From JACJYC01 sp964558465 (GTDB taxonomy: Bacteria > Bacteroidota > Bacteroidia > Chitinophagales > Saprospiraceae): 64,000 nucleotides of DNA. Positions 24,015 through 33,872 of this stretch are shown here, in pieces (positions within the stretch are counted from its first letter, which is position 1; every line of letters begins with the position of its first letter). The DNA is taken from positions 18,725-82,724 of the forward strand of contig CAZLEF010000027.1 in assembly GCA_964558465.1 (NCBI GenBank), given 5' to 3'. Position numbers and translations under genes: made by a program. The notes beneath the pieces are model-generated. The model saw nothing but the letters and a program-made list of their open reading frames with translations, was not told where the DNA came from and made no database searches.

Positions 24015-27000
24015 TTAAAACGCTTCACCAAGCAACTGCAACAATAACCCTGAACCGGACGGACTGATTTTCAACCCATTGTTGCCGCCTGCGCTACCGG
24101 GCGTTTCTTCAGATTTAAAGGTGTTAAAATCCGGAAAAGAAAGGGCCGTTTGGCCGGTTTTGACCAGGCGGGCGTTTACGGCAACCAATTGCACCTCCGT
24201 GATGTTCCTGAGTGTTTCCGAAGCCTTTTTCAACTCGGCATCCAGGTTGGCTGCCCTTTTCAACTGTGAATTGGAAGGTATTCCCGGGAAGGAACTCACC
24301 TGGCCGTACAGTTCGGAGATTTGTTCGTAAAGCCGTTCTTCTTCGGCAACATAGCCATCACCCTCAGATGCAACCAGGTGGTCTTTCAGTTTGAGAATAG
24401 CGGCCAGGAAGTCGTCGGTTTGTTTTTGCCACTTTCCTTTATCCGGTTTTATATTTTTAAGTCCTGTTTCCAGGGTTGTCAGCACTTTATGGTGATACGC
24501 CATTTGTTCCATCATGTCATAGAGTTGCATGGTGGTTGCCCGCTGAGCTTTCCGGTCTTCAGCGGTATAAGGCGATTCAGGGTCGTTCACCAGGGTAAAA
24601 GAGGAGGTATATTCTTCTTTTCCCTTGATCACTTTCACGTCGTATTTCCCAGCCTGGAGGTTGGGGCCGAACAGGGAGCCAAATAAGGACATCCGGTTGG
24701 TGCTCGGCGGCGCCTTCGGACGGTCCATTGCGGTCGGCATTTCCACCAGGTTGATCCCTGCGCTTTTGCCGGCGGGCAGGGTCTTCAACAGGGCGCCATC
24801 CTTCCACACTTCGATCACCATTTTGCCGAAGGTGTGGCGTTTATCCATAAAGTATACGATCTGGGCGGCTGAACTTGGGTTGGGGCCGACAAAGTTACCG
24901 GATCCGCCAAACCATGCGGTGCCGGCGCCGGGGTCGCGCAATACGGTCGGACGCGTTTCAAAAAAATGGAATTTGGAGGCCAGTATTTGATCGGTCGCCT
25001 GCCGGAGCGGGGTGATATCGTCCAGTATGATGACGCCGCGGCCGTGTGTGGCCATTACCAGGGCATGATCGCGCGGATGGATCACCATATCCTGCACGCC
25101 TGCCTGGGGCATATTGCTGGTGAAATGACCCCAGGCTGCGCCGCCGTTGGTGGAAATGAACAAACCGGATTCCGTACCCAGGAACAGAAGATCGGGATTG
25201 ACGATATCCTGACGCACGCTCAGGGCATAACCTTTGATGTCGGCAGTGGTCAGGTTCACCCAGGTTTTTCCGAGGTCCGTTGTCTTGAACAAATAGGTTT
25301 TCATATCCCCCATCCGGTGGTTGTCGAAGGTAACGAAAGCTGTGCGGGCATCCATCCTGCCGGGTTCGATGAAGGAAACCCAGGCATTGGCCGGAAGGCC
25401 GGGAACATTGGGAGTTGTATTGGTCCAGGTTTTACCGCCGTCGGTGGTCACCTGAAGGTTGCCGTCGTCGGTACCCGCCCAGATGGTATTGACATCCTTG
25501 TAAGACTCGGCAATGGCATAAATGGTGCAATGGTTTTCGGCTGTCGAATTGTCCAGGGTCAGGCCGCCGGACTCTGATTGTTTTTGTTTTTCTTTGTCGT
25601 TGGTGGTCAGGTCGGGCGAAATGCGGCGCCAGGTATCGCCCATATCATCGGAAGCGAACAGGTACTGGGCGCCGAAATACATGCGCTCCGGGTTGTTCCG
25701 GCTGATGTGAACGGGCGAATTCCAGTTGAACCGGTAAGGGTCTTCTCCGGTTTCCGGAAACGGCCGGATATTTTTGGCCAGGCCGGTCTTTTTACTGTAG
25801 CGTACCAGGTTACCGCCCTGGTATTCGCTGAAAACCACGTCTTTATCCCTGGGGTGGCGGAACGAATAAAAGCCGTCGCCGCCAAAAGTGGATTGCCAGT
25901 CGCTATTGGAGATCCCGCCCGCTTTTTGGCTGGGTGCAAACCACGACCCGTTGTCCTGAAGACCGCCATAGACGTTATAGGGCTGTTCGTCATCGACGCT
26001 GACATGATAAAACTGGGAGAGGGGCAGGTTCATCCACATTTTGAAGGTATAACCCCGGTCGAAGGATTCGTACACGCCGCCGTCGGTGGCGAGGATCACA
26101 TGTTTGGTATTATTTGGGTCGATGAGGATATCGTGGATATCGGAATGCACGGTGCCGTCGATGGAACGGAAACGGTTGCCCCGGTCTTCGCTGATAATGG
26201 CCTGAAGGCCGCATTTCATGACGATGCTGTCGTTTTTGGGGTCGACGGTCAGGCTGGAAAAATAGAAAGGCCGGACGGTGGTATTAAATTCATTGTTGAC
26301 CTTGTTCCAGGAAGCGCCCGCATCGGTGCTGAGGTACAGCCCCTTTTTGTCCTTGCTCTTGCATTCGACGGAGAGGTAGATAACCTGGCCGTTGGAAGGC
26401 GCGACGGCGATGGCCAAGCGGCCCAGTTTTTCCCCGGGGAGGCCGTTTTGCGCTTTGTTCCAGGTTTTGCCGCCGTCTGTTGATTTAAATAATCCGCTGC
26501 CGCCGGAGAAACCGGAGTCAAAGTCCCAGGGGCGCCGCCGGTAACTCCACATGGCGGCGTACAAAACGTCGGGGTTTTGCGGGTCAACAGCCAGGTCGCT
26601 GCAGCCGGTATCCGCGTCAAGGTAGAAGATGCGTTCCCAGGTTTTGCCGCCGTCGACCGTTTTATACACCCCTCTTTCTTCGTTAGCGTTCCACAGATGC
26701 CCCATTACCGCGACATAAACTACGTCAGAATTGTCGGGATGGATGATGATGTCCGCTATCCGTTCGGATGCAGGCAATCCCATATGGGTCCAGGTTTCAC
26801 CGGCATCCGAACTTTTGTAAATGCCGTCGCCGACAGACACGCTGTTGCGCACCCAAACTTCGCCCGTACCGACCCAAACATTCTTCGGATTGGAAGGGTC
26901 GATGGCAATTTTACCGATGGACATATTGTGTTCGTCAAAAACCGGCCTGAAAATGGCGCTGCCAGTGGTTGTTTTCCAGACGCCGCCGCCGGCCGAACCT

Positions 27001-27167
27001 ACAAAAATGACCTCGGGTTGGGAGGGGTCCATGGCCAGGGTGGTTACCCGGCCGCTCATGGTTGCCGAACCGATCTGCCTGGCGCGCAAGCCGCCGAAGA
27101 GCTTGTCGTTCTGTCCCTGGACCTGGGTCAAACAAAGGAGGAGGAATAGGGGGAGGAGTGTTTTCAT
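24015..27167 (-). CDS. Secreted sortilin-like (VPS10/BNR-repeat) beta-propeller protein
   Basis: I take ATG 27167 (MKTLLPLFLLLCLTQVQGQ), giving a signal peptide and 1050 residues. Upstream in-frame sequence lies in a word array. Residues 25-690 hold many BNR/sortilin repeats of the form DPSNPKNVWVGTGEV ... KSSDAGETWTHMGLP (also STDAGASWNKV, VTTDGGKTWTNT, SDDMGDTWRRI), consistent with a ten-bladed propeller. The C-terminal 350 residues contain a beta segment (IVYFMDKRHTFGKMVIEVWK) and a helical end. There is no T9SS sorting domain or lipobox, so a periplasmic location is likely. Such proteins are often annotated as glycosyl hydrolases, but no catalytic residues can be assigned. A related protein is at 31184. 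Confidence 0.85.
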   Translation of the reverse strand: MKTLLPLFLLLCLTQVQGQNDKLFGGLRARQIGSATMSGRVTTLAMDPSQPEVIFVGSAGGGVWKTTTGSAIFRPVFDEHNMSIGKIAIDPSNPKNVWVGTGEVWVRNSVSVGDGIYKSSDAGETWTHMGLPASERIADIIIHPDNSDVVYVAVMGHLWNANEERGVYKTVDGGKTWERIFYLDADTGCSDLAVDPQNPDVLYAAMWSYRRRPWDFDSGFSGGSGLFKSTDGGKTWNKAQNGLPGEKLGRLAIAVAPSNGQVIYLSVECKSKDKKGLYLSTDAGASWNKVNNEFNTTVRPFYFSSLTVDPKNDSIVMKCGLQAIISEDRGNRFRSIDGTVHSDIHDILIDPNNTKHVILATDGGVYESFDRGYTFKMWMNLPLSQFYHVSVDDEQPYNVYGGLQDNGSWFAPSQKAGGISNSDWQSTFGGDGFYSFRHPRDKDVVFSEYQGGNLVRYSKKTGLAKNIRPFPETGEDPYRFNWNSPVHISRNNPERMYFGAQYLFASDDMGDTWRRISPDLTTNDKEKQKQSESGGLTLDNSTAENHCTIYAIAESYKDVNTIWAGTDDGNLQVTTDGGKTWTNTTPNVPGLPANAWVSFIEPGRMDARTAFVTFDNHRMGDMKTYLFKTTDLGKTWVNLTTADIKGYALSVRQDIVNPDLLFLGTESGLFISTNGGAAWGHFTSNMPQAGVQDMVIHPRDHALVMATHGRGVIILDDITPLRQATDQILASKFHFFETRPTVLRDPGAGTAWFGGSGNFVGPNPSSAAQIVYFMDKRHTFGKMVIEVWKDGALLKTLPAGKSAGINLVEMPTAMDRPKAPPSTNRMSLFGSLFGPNLQAGKYDVKVIKGKEEYTSSFTLVNDPESPYTAEDRKAQRATTMQLYDMMEQMAYHHKVLTTLETGLKNIKPDKGKWQKQTDDFLAAILKLKDHLVASEGDGYVAEEERLYEQISELYGQVSSFPGIPSNSQLKRAANLDAELKKASETLRNITEVQLVAVNARLVKTGQTALSFPDFNTFKSEETPGSAGGNNGLKISPSGSGLLLQLLGEAF

Positions 27168-27172
27168 TTTTT

Positions 27173-27256
27173 TAGTCGTAAGTTGATAGTCGTAAGTCGT
27201 AAGTCGTAAGTCGTAAGTAATGTTTGGTGTCACTTACGACTTAGGACTTACGACTA
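27173..27256. repeat. Inverted word array (AGTCGTAAG)
   Basis: The 9-mer AGTCGTAAG repeats about five times (27174-27219). A 14-nt centre (27218-27231) is followed by the inverted words CTTACGACTTAGGACTTACG (27233-27252) to CGACTA (27256). It fills the gap between the stop of the LolA-like gene (27259) and the start of the sortilin-like gene (27167) on the same strand. Confidence 0.9.
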
Positions 27257-27258
27257 AT

Positions 27259-27978
27259 TTACTTTTTAGGATAAACGAACAAGCTGTCATCCAGATCAAC
27301 ATTGACTTCAGCTTTTTCGATGGTGATTTTTTGAGCGGATTGGCCGCCGACCTTCACCTCCAGGAAAAACGGCATCATGAAACCTTCCACTTCCTGGTAA
27401 TCGCTGAAATAGGTTTCGCTCATTTGTCCTTTGGCCTGGCCTGAGGTAATGGGCGATTGCATCATGACGGGTACAAAATATTCCTTATCGAAGAAATAGA
27501 TCTCGATATCGCCGTTTTTCTTGGTCAGTTTGACCTTATGGGTAGCGGTTCCTTCAACAGTTTCTTCGCCCAGCAATTCAGCGGTATGCCCTTTTTCCTT
27601 GTAATTGATGAAAGGGTTTTCGAATTCTTCTTTTTTCATTTCCTCCGCCATTTCTTCCGGCATCGGTTGAGCGTCGGGACCGGTCTGGAAGGGGTTGATC
27701 CACCAGGCCGTTTCGCCATCGTATGCCTGAACGATCTTCTGGCCCTGAACGTCAACGTCAACACGCTGTTTATTCGGTGTTTTGGCGGAGATCACGCCCG
27801 TAAATTCAAATCCGGACATGGACATTTTACCCGTCATTCTGGTCGTTTTCAGGGTATTCCACTTTTCAAGCCCGCCCGTGTTTTCAATGTAGCTGTTCAG
27901 AATTTCATCGAGGCTTTGAGCCGAAAGTGAAAGTGCAGCCGCGAAGGCCAACATCAAAAAGGATAGTCTTTTGAACAT
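27259..27978 (-). CDS. LolA-like periplasmic protein
   Basis: I take ATG 27978 (MFKRLSFLMLAFAAALSLSAQ), which gives a normal signal peptide; the longer upstream frame has no support. The mature 218 residues fit the outer-membrane lipoprotein-sorting-protein fold: a helix SLDEILNSYIENTGGLEKWN, then repeated beta-strands (MTGKMSMSGFEFTGVISAKT, RVDVDVQGQKIVQAYDGETA) around a central helix (EEMAEEMKKEEF), ending VDLDDSLFVYPKK. True LolA carries lipoproteins from the inner to the outer membrane. This paralogue has no dedicated LolB or LolCDE partner nearby, so its cargo is open. Confidence 0.75.
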   Translation of the reverse strand: MFKRLSFLMLAFAAALSLSAQSLDEILNSYIENTGGLEKWNTLKTTRMTGKMSMSGFEFTGVISAKTPNKQRVDVDVQGQKIVQAYDGETAWWINPFQTGPDAQPMPEEMAEEMKKEEFENPFINYKEKGHTAELLGEETVEGTATHKVKLTKKNGDIEIYFFDKEYFVPVMMQSPITSGQAKGQMSETYFSDYQEVEGFMMPFFLEVKVGGQSAQKITIEKAEVNVDLDDSLFVYPKK

Positions 27979-28205
27979 TTTTTGGAATTTTTGCCCGAAA
28001 TTAGACAAAACCCTCAAAACCGAGGTTTTTTTTAGATAAACAGGCGACCCTGACAGACGGATACGAACGATCATTCGTTATTTTTCAAAAAAAAAGCGCT
28101 TCACGGCCTCCGCCGGATCGGAAATCAGTTCTATTTTCTTATTTTTATCGGGCTGACGCCGTGATGAACCGGCAAAAAACCGATTGAACAACCACAACCT
28201 GACCC

Positions 28206-29126
28206 ATGCCCGCAGAAAGAATGATTGGATCCTTTTCCGGAAAAATGCCGGGGCCCCTGGTCGTATCCATCGGCGGGATGCATGGCAATGAGCCGGCCGG
28301 CGTGCATGCGATACAATCGGTGGTTCAGCTTTTGCAAACCCTTTCACCAACTTCCTTTTACGGCAAATTCGCCGGATTCAGGGGAAATGTCCGGGCATTG
28401 GCCAACGGAAGCCGATATCTGAAACAGGATATGAACCGGCTTTGGAAGTCCGAACGAATCTACACGCTTTCGCAGCCAGGAACAGAAATCCCGGAGGATG
28501 AAGACGCTGAATTGTCGGAACTGGTGGCCTGCATCGAATCTGTCATCCGGGAAACATCATGGACCCAGATCTTCCTGCTCGACCTCCATACCACCAGCGC
28601 AGAAGGCGATATTTTTTCGGTGGTCTCCAACCGGCCGGAAAATGTGGGCCTCGGCCTGAGCCTTCATGCCCCCGTGGTAAAAGGACTTTTGTACAGGCTG
28701 GATGGCACGATCCTTCATTATTTCGACCAACGGAAGGAAATAACGTCCGCCTCTTTTGAGGCCGGACAACACCACGACCCGCTTTCCGAAGCCCGGGCGA
28801 CCGCTGCGCTGGTCAATTGCCTCAAAGCGGCAGGCTGCATCCGGGACACCCGTTTCGGCCTTGAGTACGACGAACTTTTGCGGGCCCATTGCAAAAATTT
28901 GCCCGCGCTGGTGCAAGTGACCGGATACCACAAGGTGCAGGAAGGCGATGGATTTCAGATGGTCCCCGGGTATAAAAATTTTCAACGGGTCAAACAAGGC
29001 GAGGTGTTGGCTTACGACCGGTCGGGGCCCATCACCGCTCCGGAAAACTGCCGGATTCTCATGCCACGGTACCAGGCGCAGGGGGAGGATGGATTTTTTC
29101 TGGTACGGGAGACTTCGGGGTTTTGA
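28206..29126 (+). CDS. Succinylglutamate desuccinylase/aspartoacylase family zinc hydrolase
   Basis: 306 residues, cytoplasmic. It has the M14-like fold of the AstE/AspA family. Zinc ligands are visible as H26 and E29 (GGMHGNEPAG) and H128 (LLDLHTTSAEGD). The substrate-binding DMNR motif is at 75-78, and a Glu in FEAGQHHD is a candidate general base. Such enzymes hydrolyse N-acyl amino acids, for example N-acetyl-aspartate or N-succinyl-glutamate. No arginine-succinyltransferase genes are nearby, so the substrate is undecided. The gene stands alone, divergent from the LolA-like gene and convergent with the purF-like gene. Confidence 0.88.
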   Translation: MPAERMIGSFSGKMPGPLVVSIGGMHGNEPAGVHAIQSVVQLLQTLSPTSFYGKFAGFRGNVRALANGSRYLKQDMNRLWKSERIYTLSQPGTEIPEDEDAELSELVACIESVIRETSWTQIFLLDLHTTSAEGDIFSVVSNRPENVGLGLSLHAPVVKGLLYRLDGTILHYFDQRKEITSASFEAGQHHDPLSEARATAALVNCLKAAGCIRDTRFGLEYDELLRAHCKNLPALVQVTGYHKVQEGDGFQMVPGYKNFQRVKQGEVLAYDRSGPITAPENCRILMPRYQAQGEDGFFLVRETSGF

Positions 29127-29233
29127 GTGGAACCACTAAGAACACTGAGAACACTAAGAACACTAAGAACACTGAAACCATGAAACCATGCCTTCCTTCG
29201 CCAAGGCTGCGACGGGTAAGAAACCATGAAACC
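29127..29233. repeat. Word array (AACACTAAG, then GAAACCATGA) between convergent genes
   Basis: AACCACTAAGAACACTGAG and related 9-mers repeat five times (29131-29174). GAAACCATGAAACCATG follows, then a centre (CTTCCTTCGCCAAGGCTGCG), then direct copies of GAAACCATGAAACCATCC. The first word family also occurs at 33873-33970. It fills the gap between the stops at 29126 and 29240. Confidence 0.82.
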
Positions 29234-29239
29234 ATCCTT

Positions 29240-31132
29240 TCAATACGCCCGTTCATCCCGGTCTTCCATATAATTGATAAAAGCCCGGTTGACCACGCGG
29301 TTGCCGCCCGGAGTAGGATAATTCCCGGAAAAATACCAGTCGCCCAGGTTGTTCGGACAGGCTTTGTGCAGATTTTCAATCGATTGATAGATCACTTCGA
29401 CCTTGGGTTTGATATCCGGCGGGCATACGATCTTTGCGATCTGAGCGGAGATCTCTTCCGGCGTAAATTCATCGTACAAGGCTGCCACCTCATTTTTGAT
29501 CAATTCCTTGGGCAGGTTTTCCTGGGCTTTACACCGTTCGTAGGCCTCCTGCAGCAGGTGGCTTTTGCCGTTTTCCCTCAGCAGGTCCACCAGGGCGCGA
29601 AAGGCAACAAATTCTTTCATTTTGGACATGTCGATCCCGTAACAATCGGGGTACCGGATCTGGGGCGCCGACGAAACGATGACAATTTTTTTGGGCCGAA
29701 GGCGGGAAGCCATCCGGATAATACTGCTGCGCAGCGTGGAGCCCCGCACGATGGAATCATCGAGCAGGACAATAGTATCCTTTTCATTTTCGACAATTCC
29801 GTAAGTGACGTCATACATAAAGGAGATCATGGCGCCCCTCGAACTGTTATCGGCAATGAAAGTCCGCTGTTTGGCGTCCTTGTGGATGAGTTTTTCCACC
29901 CTGGGGCGCATGGCCAGGATCTTTTCCAGTTTTTTGGGTTTGGCGTCATCCCCCAGCTTCAGGATCTTATCCCGTTTGATATCGTTCAACCGTTCTTCCA
30001 CCCCTTCGACCAAACCCAGGAAGGCCGTTTCAGCGGTATTGGGCACAAAAGAAAAAATGGTATGATCCAGATCGTGATCTACTGCATCCAGCACTTTACC
30101 AGCCAGAAAATACCCCAGTTTTTTGCGTTCGAGGTAGATATCCCGGTCGCCGCCGCGGGAAAAATAGATCCGCTCAAAAGAGCAGGCAGTTCGTGGAAGC
30201 GGTTCAATAAACGGCTTTTCATCTACCTTGCCGTTTCGTTTTACGATCAGGGCATGTCCGGGCTGGATCTCCAGGACCCTGCTGTGATGGACATCAAAAA
30301 CGGTTTGAATGGCGGGTCTTTCCGACGCTACCACCACCACCTCCTCGTCCTGATAATAATAAGCGGGGCGTATGCCGGACGGGTCGCGCATGACAAAAGC
30401 GTCGCCATGTCCGATGAGGCCGGCCAGAACATATCCCCCGTCGAATTTCCGGCTGGCACGCCGGAGCAGGCGCTGGACATCCAGGTTTTCGTAGATCAGG
30501 TCGTTGATCTGTTCGTTGGTATATCCGTCGGGTTTAAACCAGGTATGGAGGCGCTGGACCTCATCGTCGAGAAAATGGCCGATCTTCTCCATTACGGTCA
30601 CGGTATCCGATTTTTCTTTCGGGTACTGCCCTAAAGCCACCAATTCCTGAAAGAGTTCATCGACATTGGTGAGGTTGAAATTGCCGGCAAGGATGAGGTT
30701 GCGGTTCATCCAGTTGTTCTGCCGGAGGAAAGGGTGGCAGGTTTCGATGGAGTTGTCGCCGTGAGTACCGTACCGCAGGTGGCCTAAAAGCAACTCTCCG
30801 GTATACGGCAGGTTATCCTTCAGCCATTGGGCATCTTTCAGTTTTTCCGGGGGCAGTTCTTTGAAACGCCTGAAAACGCCTTCAAAGAGGTCGTCCAGAT
30901 AATTGGAGGCGTTGCTCCGGCGACGGCTGATGTATTTTGTTCCCGGGCTCACACCGATCTTGATGGTTGCGATTCCGGCGCCATCCTGCCCGCGGTTGCG
31001 CTGCTTTTGCATCAGCAACCGCAATTTTTCCACCCCGTAAAGGGCCGTGCCGTATTTTTTTTGATAAAAATCCAGCGGTTTTAACAATCTGACGAGTGCG
31101 ATACCGCACTCATGCTTGATGATATCGCTCAT
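29240..31132 (-). CDS. purF: Amidophosphoribosyltransferase (PurF-type, long form)
   Basis: 630 residues, longer than the usual 470-510. An Ntn-type glutamine amidotransferase domain starts at C9 (KHECGIALVRL), so a short propeptide would have to be removed for Cys to become N-terminal. RNRGQDGAG (45-53), GHLRYGTHG (117-125) and the RDPSGIRP segment (249-256) are conserved. The C-terminal phosphoribosyltransferase domain has the PRPP loop VLLDDSIVRGST at 455-466. The reaction would be glutamine plus PRPP to phosphoribosylamine, the first step of purine synthesis. Bacteroidota often carry this long paralogue in addition to a standard PurF, so I am less sure that it is the only or main enzyme. 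A TACCTTTG promoter box lies upstream. Confidence 0.85.
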   Translation of the reverse strand: MSDIIKHECGIALVRLLKPLDFYQKKYGTALYGVEKLRLLMQKQRNRGQDGAGIATIKIGVSPGTKYISRRRSNASNYLDDLFEGVFRRFKELPPEKLKDAQWLKDNLPYTGELLLGHLRYGTHGDNSIETCHPFLRQNNWMNRNLILAGNFNLTNVDELFQELVALGQYPKEKSDTVTVMEKIGHFLDDEVQRLHTWFKPDGYTNEQINDLIYENLDVQRLLRRASRKFDGGYVLAGLIGHGDAFVMRDPSGIRPAYYYQDEEVVVVASERPAIQTVFDVHHSRVLEIQPGHALIVKRNGKVDEKPFIEPLPRTACSFERIYFSRGGDRDIYLERKKLGYFLAGKVLDAVDHDLDHTIFSFVPNTAETAFLGLVEGVEERLNDIKRDKILKLGDDAKPKKLEKILAMRPRVEKLIHKDAKQRTFIADNSSRGAMISFMYDVTYGIVENEKDTIVLLDDSIVRGSTLRSSIIRMASRLRPKKIVIVSSAPQIRYPDCYGIDMSKMKEFVAFRALVDLLRENGKSHLLQEAYERCKAQENLPKELIKNEVAALYDEFTPEEISAQIAKIVCPPDIKPKVEVIYQSIENLHKACPNNLGDWYFSGNYPTPGGNRVVNRAFINYMEDRDERAY

Positions 31133-31160
31133 TTGCGCTTCCCTTCTTCATTGAAAGGCG

Positions 31161-31168
31161 CAAAGGTA
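31161..31168 (-). promoter_or_regulatory. TAnnTTTG promoter box of the purF-type gene
   Basis: TACCTTTG on the minus strand, in the 51-nt gap before the purF-type gene, predicts a transcript start about 20 nt before the ATG. The -33 region is not a clear TTG. Confidence 0.55.
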
Positions 31169-31183
31169 GGGAATTTATTGCTT

Positions 31184-33736
31184 TTATCGGAGCAACAATA
31201 AACTCTTCTGCCAGGACCCGGCCGAAAGCCGGACGACAAAACTGTTTTGGCTGTTTTCTCCGGGCGAAAACGGAAATTCATGGCTTCCCGCCGGCAATTT
31301 CCCGTTAAAAAGGTCCGCTATTTTTTTCCCGGAAAGGTCAAAAACCGACAGGTTCACGACTTCCCCTGTCAATAATTCGAACCGGATACTGGTTGTGGAC
31401 CGGAATGGATTGGGAGCGGCTGCCAGCGCACGGATCCCGTTGAGCGGGTTGCGGGTACCTACCGGTTCCTGCAACTGCAGGGTATACATCGAACGCCCGT
31501 AGGTAGCTGCAATCAGTTTTTTGGTTGGATAGTGCAGGGTCAGGTCGGTCACGACCACGCGGGGCATGGAGGACCCCAGGAGTTGCCAACTCGATCCTGC
31601 GTCGGTTGTGCTGTAAACCCCGGCGTCGGTGGCCACGATCAGCCGGCCATAGGTGGTATCGATCACCAGGTCATTAACCGGTACTTCCGGCAGGCCGGCG
31701 CCGATATCCGTCCAGGTCATGCCGCCGTCGTCGGACCGCATGACATGCGGTTCATATTCATTCCACCGGTATCCGGACTGGGTGATGTAGACTTTGGCGG
31801 CATCAAAGGGGTCAACCGTCAGGCTGGTCACCCAGCGTTGGGGCAAACCGGCGCTGATATCCGTCCAGTTTCCACCGCCATTGGACGTTTTCCATACGTG
31901 ACCGTCGTCGGCGCCTGCATAGATGACATTGCCGTCGGAAGCCGCCACTGCAAGGGTGGTAAAGGTGCCGTAGACCAGGTTGGCGTTGGGGTTAGGGGGC
32001 GGGGCTATCAGGACCGGGCTGATGGCCGTCCAGATCTGGGCCCGGTTGGTCGAGCGGTAAATCCGGTTGCTGCCAAAATACACCCTGGACGGGTTGGAAG
32101 GATCCAGCGCGACCGGGGTTTTCCAGTTGCGGGGTTCGCTTAAATTGGAGCCCACCGTTGCGGAAACAAAATTGTTGCCGCCATCTGCCGACCGGGCGAT
32201 GTTGCCATACTGCGACTCGGCGTACACGTACTGGTTATTGACCGGATCTACCAGCACCACAAAGCCGTCGCCGCCCAGGATCTCCTCCCAGTCGTCCTGA
32301 TTGCCGGAGAGGGTGCGGAGGGTTCCGTTATCCTGGGTTCCGCCGTAATAGCGGTGGGGCGCCAGGTAATCCACTTCCGACGTATAAAACTGGATATTGG
32401 GAATATTTTTAAAATGGAACCAGGAACTGCCGCCGTCTTCTGACCGGTAAAGGCCGCCGTCGTTGCCCAGGAGTAAAAAATCCGGGTCTTCCGGATCGAT
32501 GAACAGGGCGTGCTGGTCGACATGAACCCCCGGAAAAACCAAGTCCCATTGGGCGCCGGCGTCAACAGACCGATAAGGCAGCAGGCCCATCGAATAAATT
32601 TTGTTTGCATTGACGGGGTCGGCAAATATTTTCCCGAACCACCACCAGGTTGGCGGCGTCCCCGTGTAGGGCGGAGTGGTGTACTGGGTCCAGGAGTTCC
32701 CTCTGTTATCCGACCGGTAAATGTAGGCAAAGTTGCCGGCTTCGCTAACGATATAGGCGTAGATTACAGCGGGGTTGGCCGGGGAGACGGCCAGTCCGAT
32801 ACGTCCCAACTTACCAGCAGGCAGGCCGTTGGAGAGCCGGGTCCAGGTTTCGCCCCCGTTGAAGGAGCGGTAAATTCCGGAAGTCACACCGGCGTATTGC
32901 CGGCGGTTCACTCTGCGGATCCGCTCCCAGGCAGCGGCATAGAGGGTATCGGGATGGAGCGGGTCCATGGCCATGTCGATCACCCCGGTTGAATCGCTGA
33001 TGAACAGGGATTGTACCCAATTCTCCCCGCCGTCCGTACTTTTGAAAACCCCTCTTTGGGCATTATTGGCAAAAAGATGCCCCATAGCGGCAACGTATAC
33101 CTTGTCCGGGTTTTCGGGGTGAACGAGGACTTTGCCGATGCTTCCGCAATCGTAGAGACCGAGTTCCGACCAACTGGCGCCACCGTTGGTTGTTTTATAG
33201 ACCCCTGCGCCGTCGTAAGCCAGGGAGCCGCCGCCCGCGTTCGCTTCTCCGGTACCGGCGTACACCGTTTGCGGGGAAGAGGGCGCGATGGCCAGGTCGC
33301 CGATTGAAAGCGTCAGCGCTTCGTCAAATACAGGCGCCCAGGAAGCCCCGCCGTTGTAGGTTTTGAATATCCCGCCGGAAGCGCTTCCGATGTAGATCTC
33401 ATCCCGGTTCTGGGGATGCGCCTCAATATCCACGATCCGGCCGCCGATGTTAAAAGGCCCGACCGGTATCCAGGGCTGGTCTACCCTGCCGGAATTGGTT
33501 TGGGACAAGGCGCGCCATTGCCGCATGGCTTCCAGGTACAGCGAATGATTGATGGTTCCATTGGGAAAGGCCCGCTGGCGGAAAAGCCAGTCGTCGGGTG
33601 CAAATAAATGGTCTGCTGATTCTTCGTTTTCCGGCGGCGCCGGAGTTTGACGACAGGCGGAAATAAAGAAAAAGACCAGACAAGCCGCTAAATACTTGTG
33701 TTTTTGAATGGGTGCATTCAGGATCCAATAGATCAT
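31184..33736 (-). CDS. Sortilin-like beta-propeller with lipobox and type A T9SS sorting domain
   Basis: 850 residues. The N-terminus ends in a lipobox (FFFISACRQTP), predicting a lipid-modified Cys. Residues 65-735 are BNR/sortilin repeats (IYIGSASGGIFKTYNGGASW, VYKTTNGGASWSELGLY, IYRSFNGGETWTRL, VYSTTDAGSSWQLLG). A type A T9SS C-terminal domain follows (AAPNPFRSTTSIRFELLTGE ... VVRLSAGSWQKSLLLLR). Having both a lipobox and a T9SS domain is unusual, since either would anchor the protein. It is a paralogue of the protein at 24015. The function is unknown; extracellular polymer binding or degradation is possible. The stop lies 51 nt before the purF-type start on the same strand. Confidence 0.85.
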   Translation of the reverse strand: MIYWILNAPIQKHKYLAACLVFFFISACRQTPAPPENEESADHLFAPDDWLFRQRAFPNGTINHSLYLEAMRQWRALSQTNSGRVDQPWIPVGPFNIGGRIVDIEAHPQNRDEIYIGSASGGIFKTYNGGASWAPVFDEALTLSIGDLAIAPSSPQTVYAGTGEANAGGGSLAYDGAGVYKTTNGGASWSELGLYDCGSIGKVLVHPENPDKVYVAAMGHLFANNAQRGVFKSTDGGENWVQSLFISDSTGVIDMAMDPLHPDTLYAAAWERIRRVNRRQYAGVTSGIYRSFNGGETWTRLSNGLPAGKLGRIGLAVSPANPAVIYAYIVSEAGNFAYIYRSDNRGNSWTQYTTPPYTGTPPTWWWFGKIFADPVNANKIYSMGLLPYRSVDAGAQWDLVFPGVHVDQHALFIDPEDPDFLLLGNDGGLYRSEDGGSSWFHFKNIPNIQFYTSEVDYLAPHRYYGGTQDNGTLRTLSGNQDDWEEILGGDGFVVLVDPVNNQYVYAESQYGNIARSADGGNNFVSATVGSNLSEPRNWKTPVALDPSNPSRVYFGSNRIYRSTNRAQIWTAISPVLIAPPPNPNANLVYGTFTTLAVAASDGNVIYAGADDGHVWKTSNGGGNWTDISAGLPQRWVTSLTVDPFDAAKVYITQSGYRWNEYEPHVMRSDDGGMTWTDIGAGLPEVPVNDLVIDTTYGRLIVATDAGVYSTTDAGSSWQLLGSSMPRVVVTDLTLHYPTKKLIAATYGRSMYTLQLQEPVGTRNPLNGIRALAAAPNPFRSTTSIRFELLTGEVVNLSVFDLSGKKIADLFNGKLPAGSHEFPFSPGENSQNSFVVRLSAGSWQKSLLLLR

Positions 33737-33872
33737 GGGTATTCGCTTCTGTAATGAATAATTAAAAGACCAAGGGTTGAATATGAACTAATGACGGGGG
33801 GATCCTTTATAGAAAAGCACAGATATAATGATTTGCAAATATATGGATTATTTTTTGAATGTTTTATTTTTT

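Noticed and set aside
27173..27256. CRISPR array
   Set aside because: The repeated 9-mers have no spacers, units are too short and no cas genes are in the window; the same holds for the other word arrays.
29123..30634. 503-codon plus-strand frame opposite the purF-type gene
   Set aside because: It begins inside a word array, its translation has no domain, and the minus-strand frame shows all amidophosphoribosyltransferase motifs.
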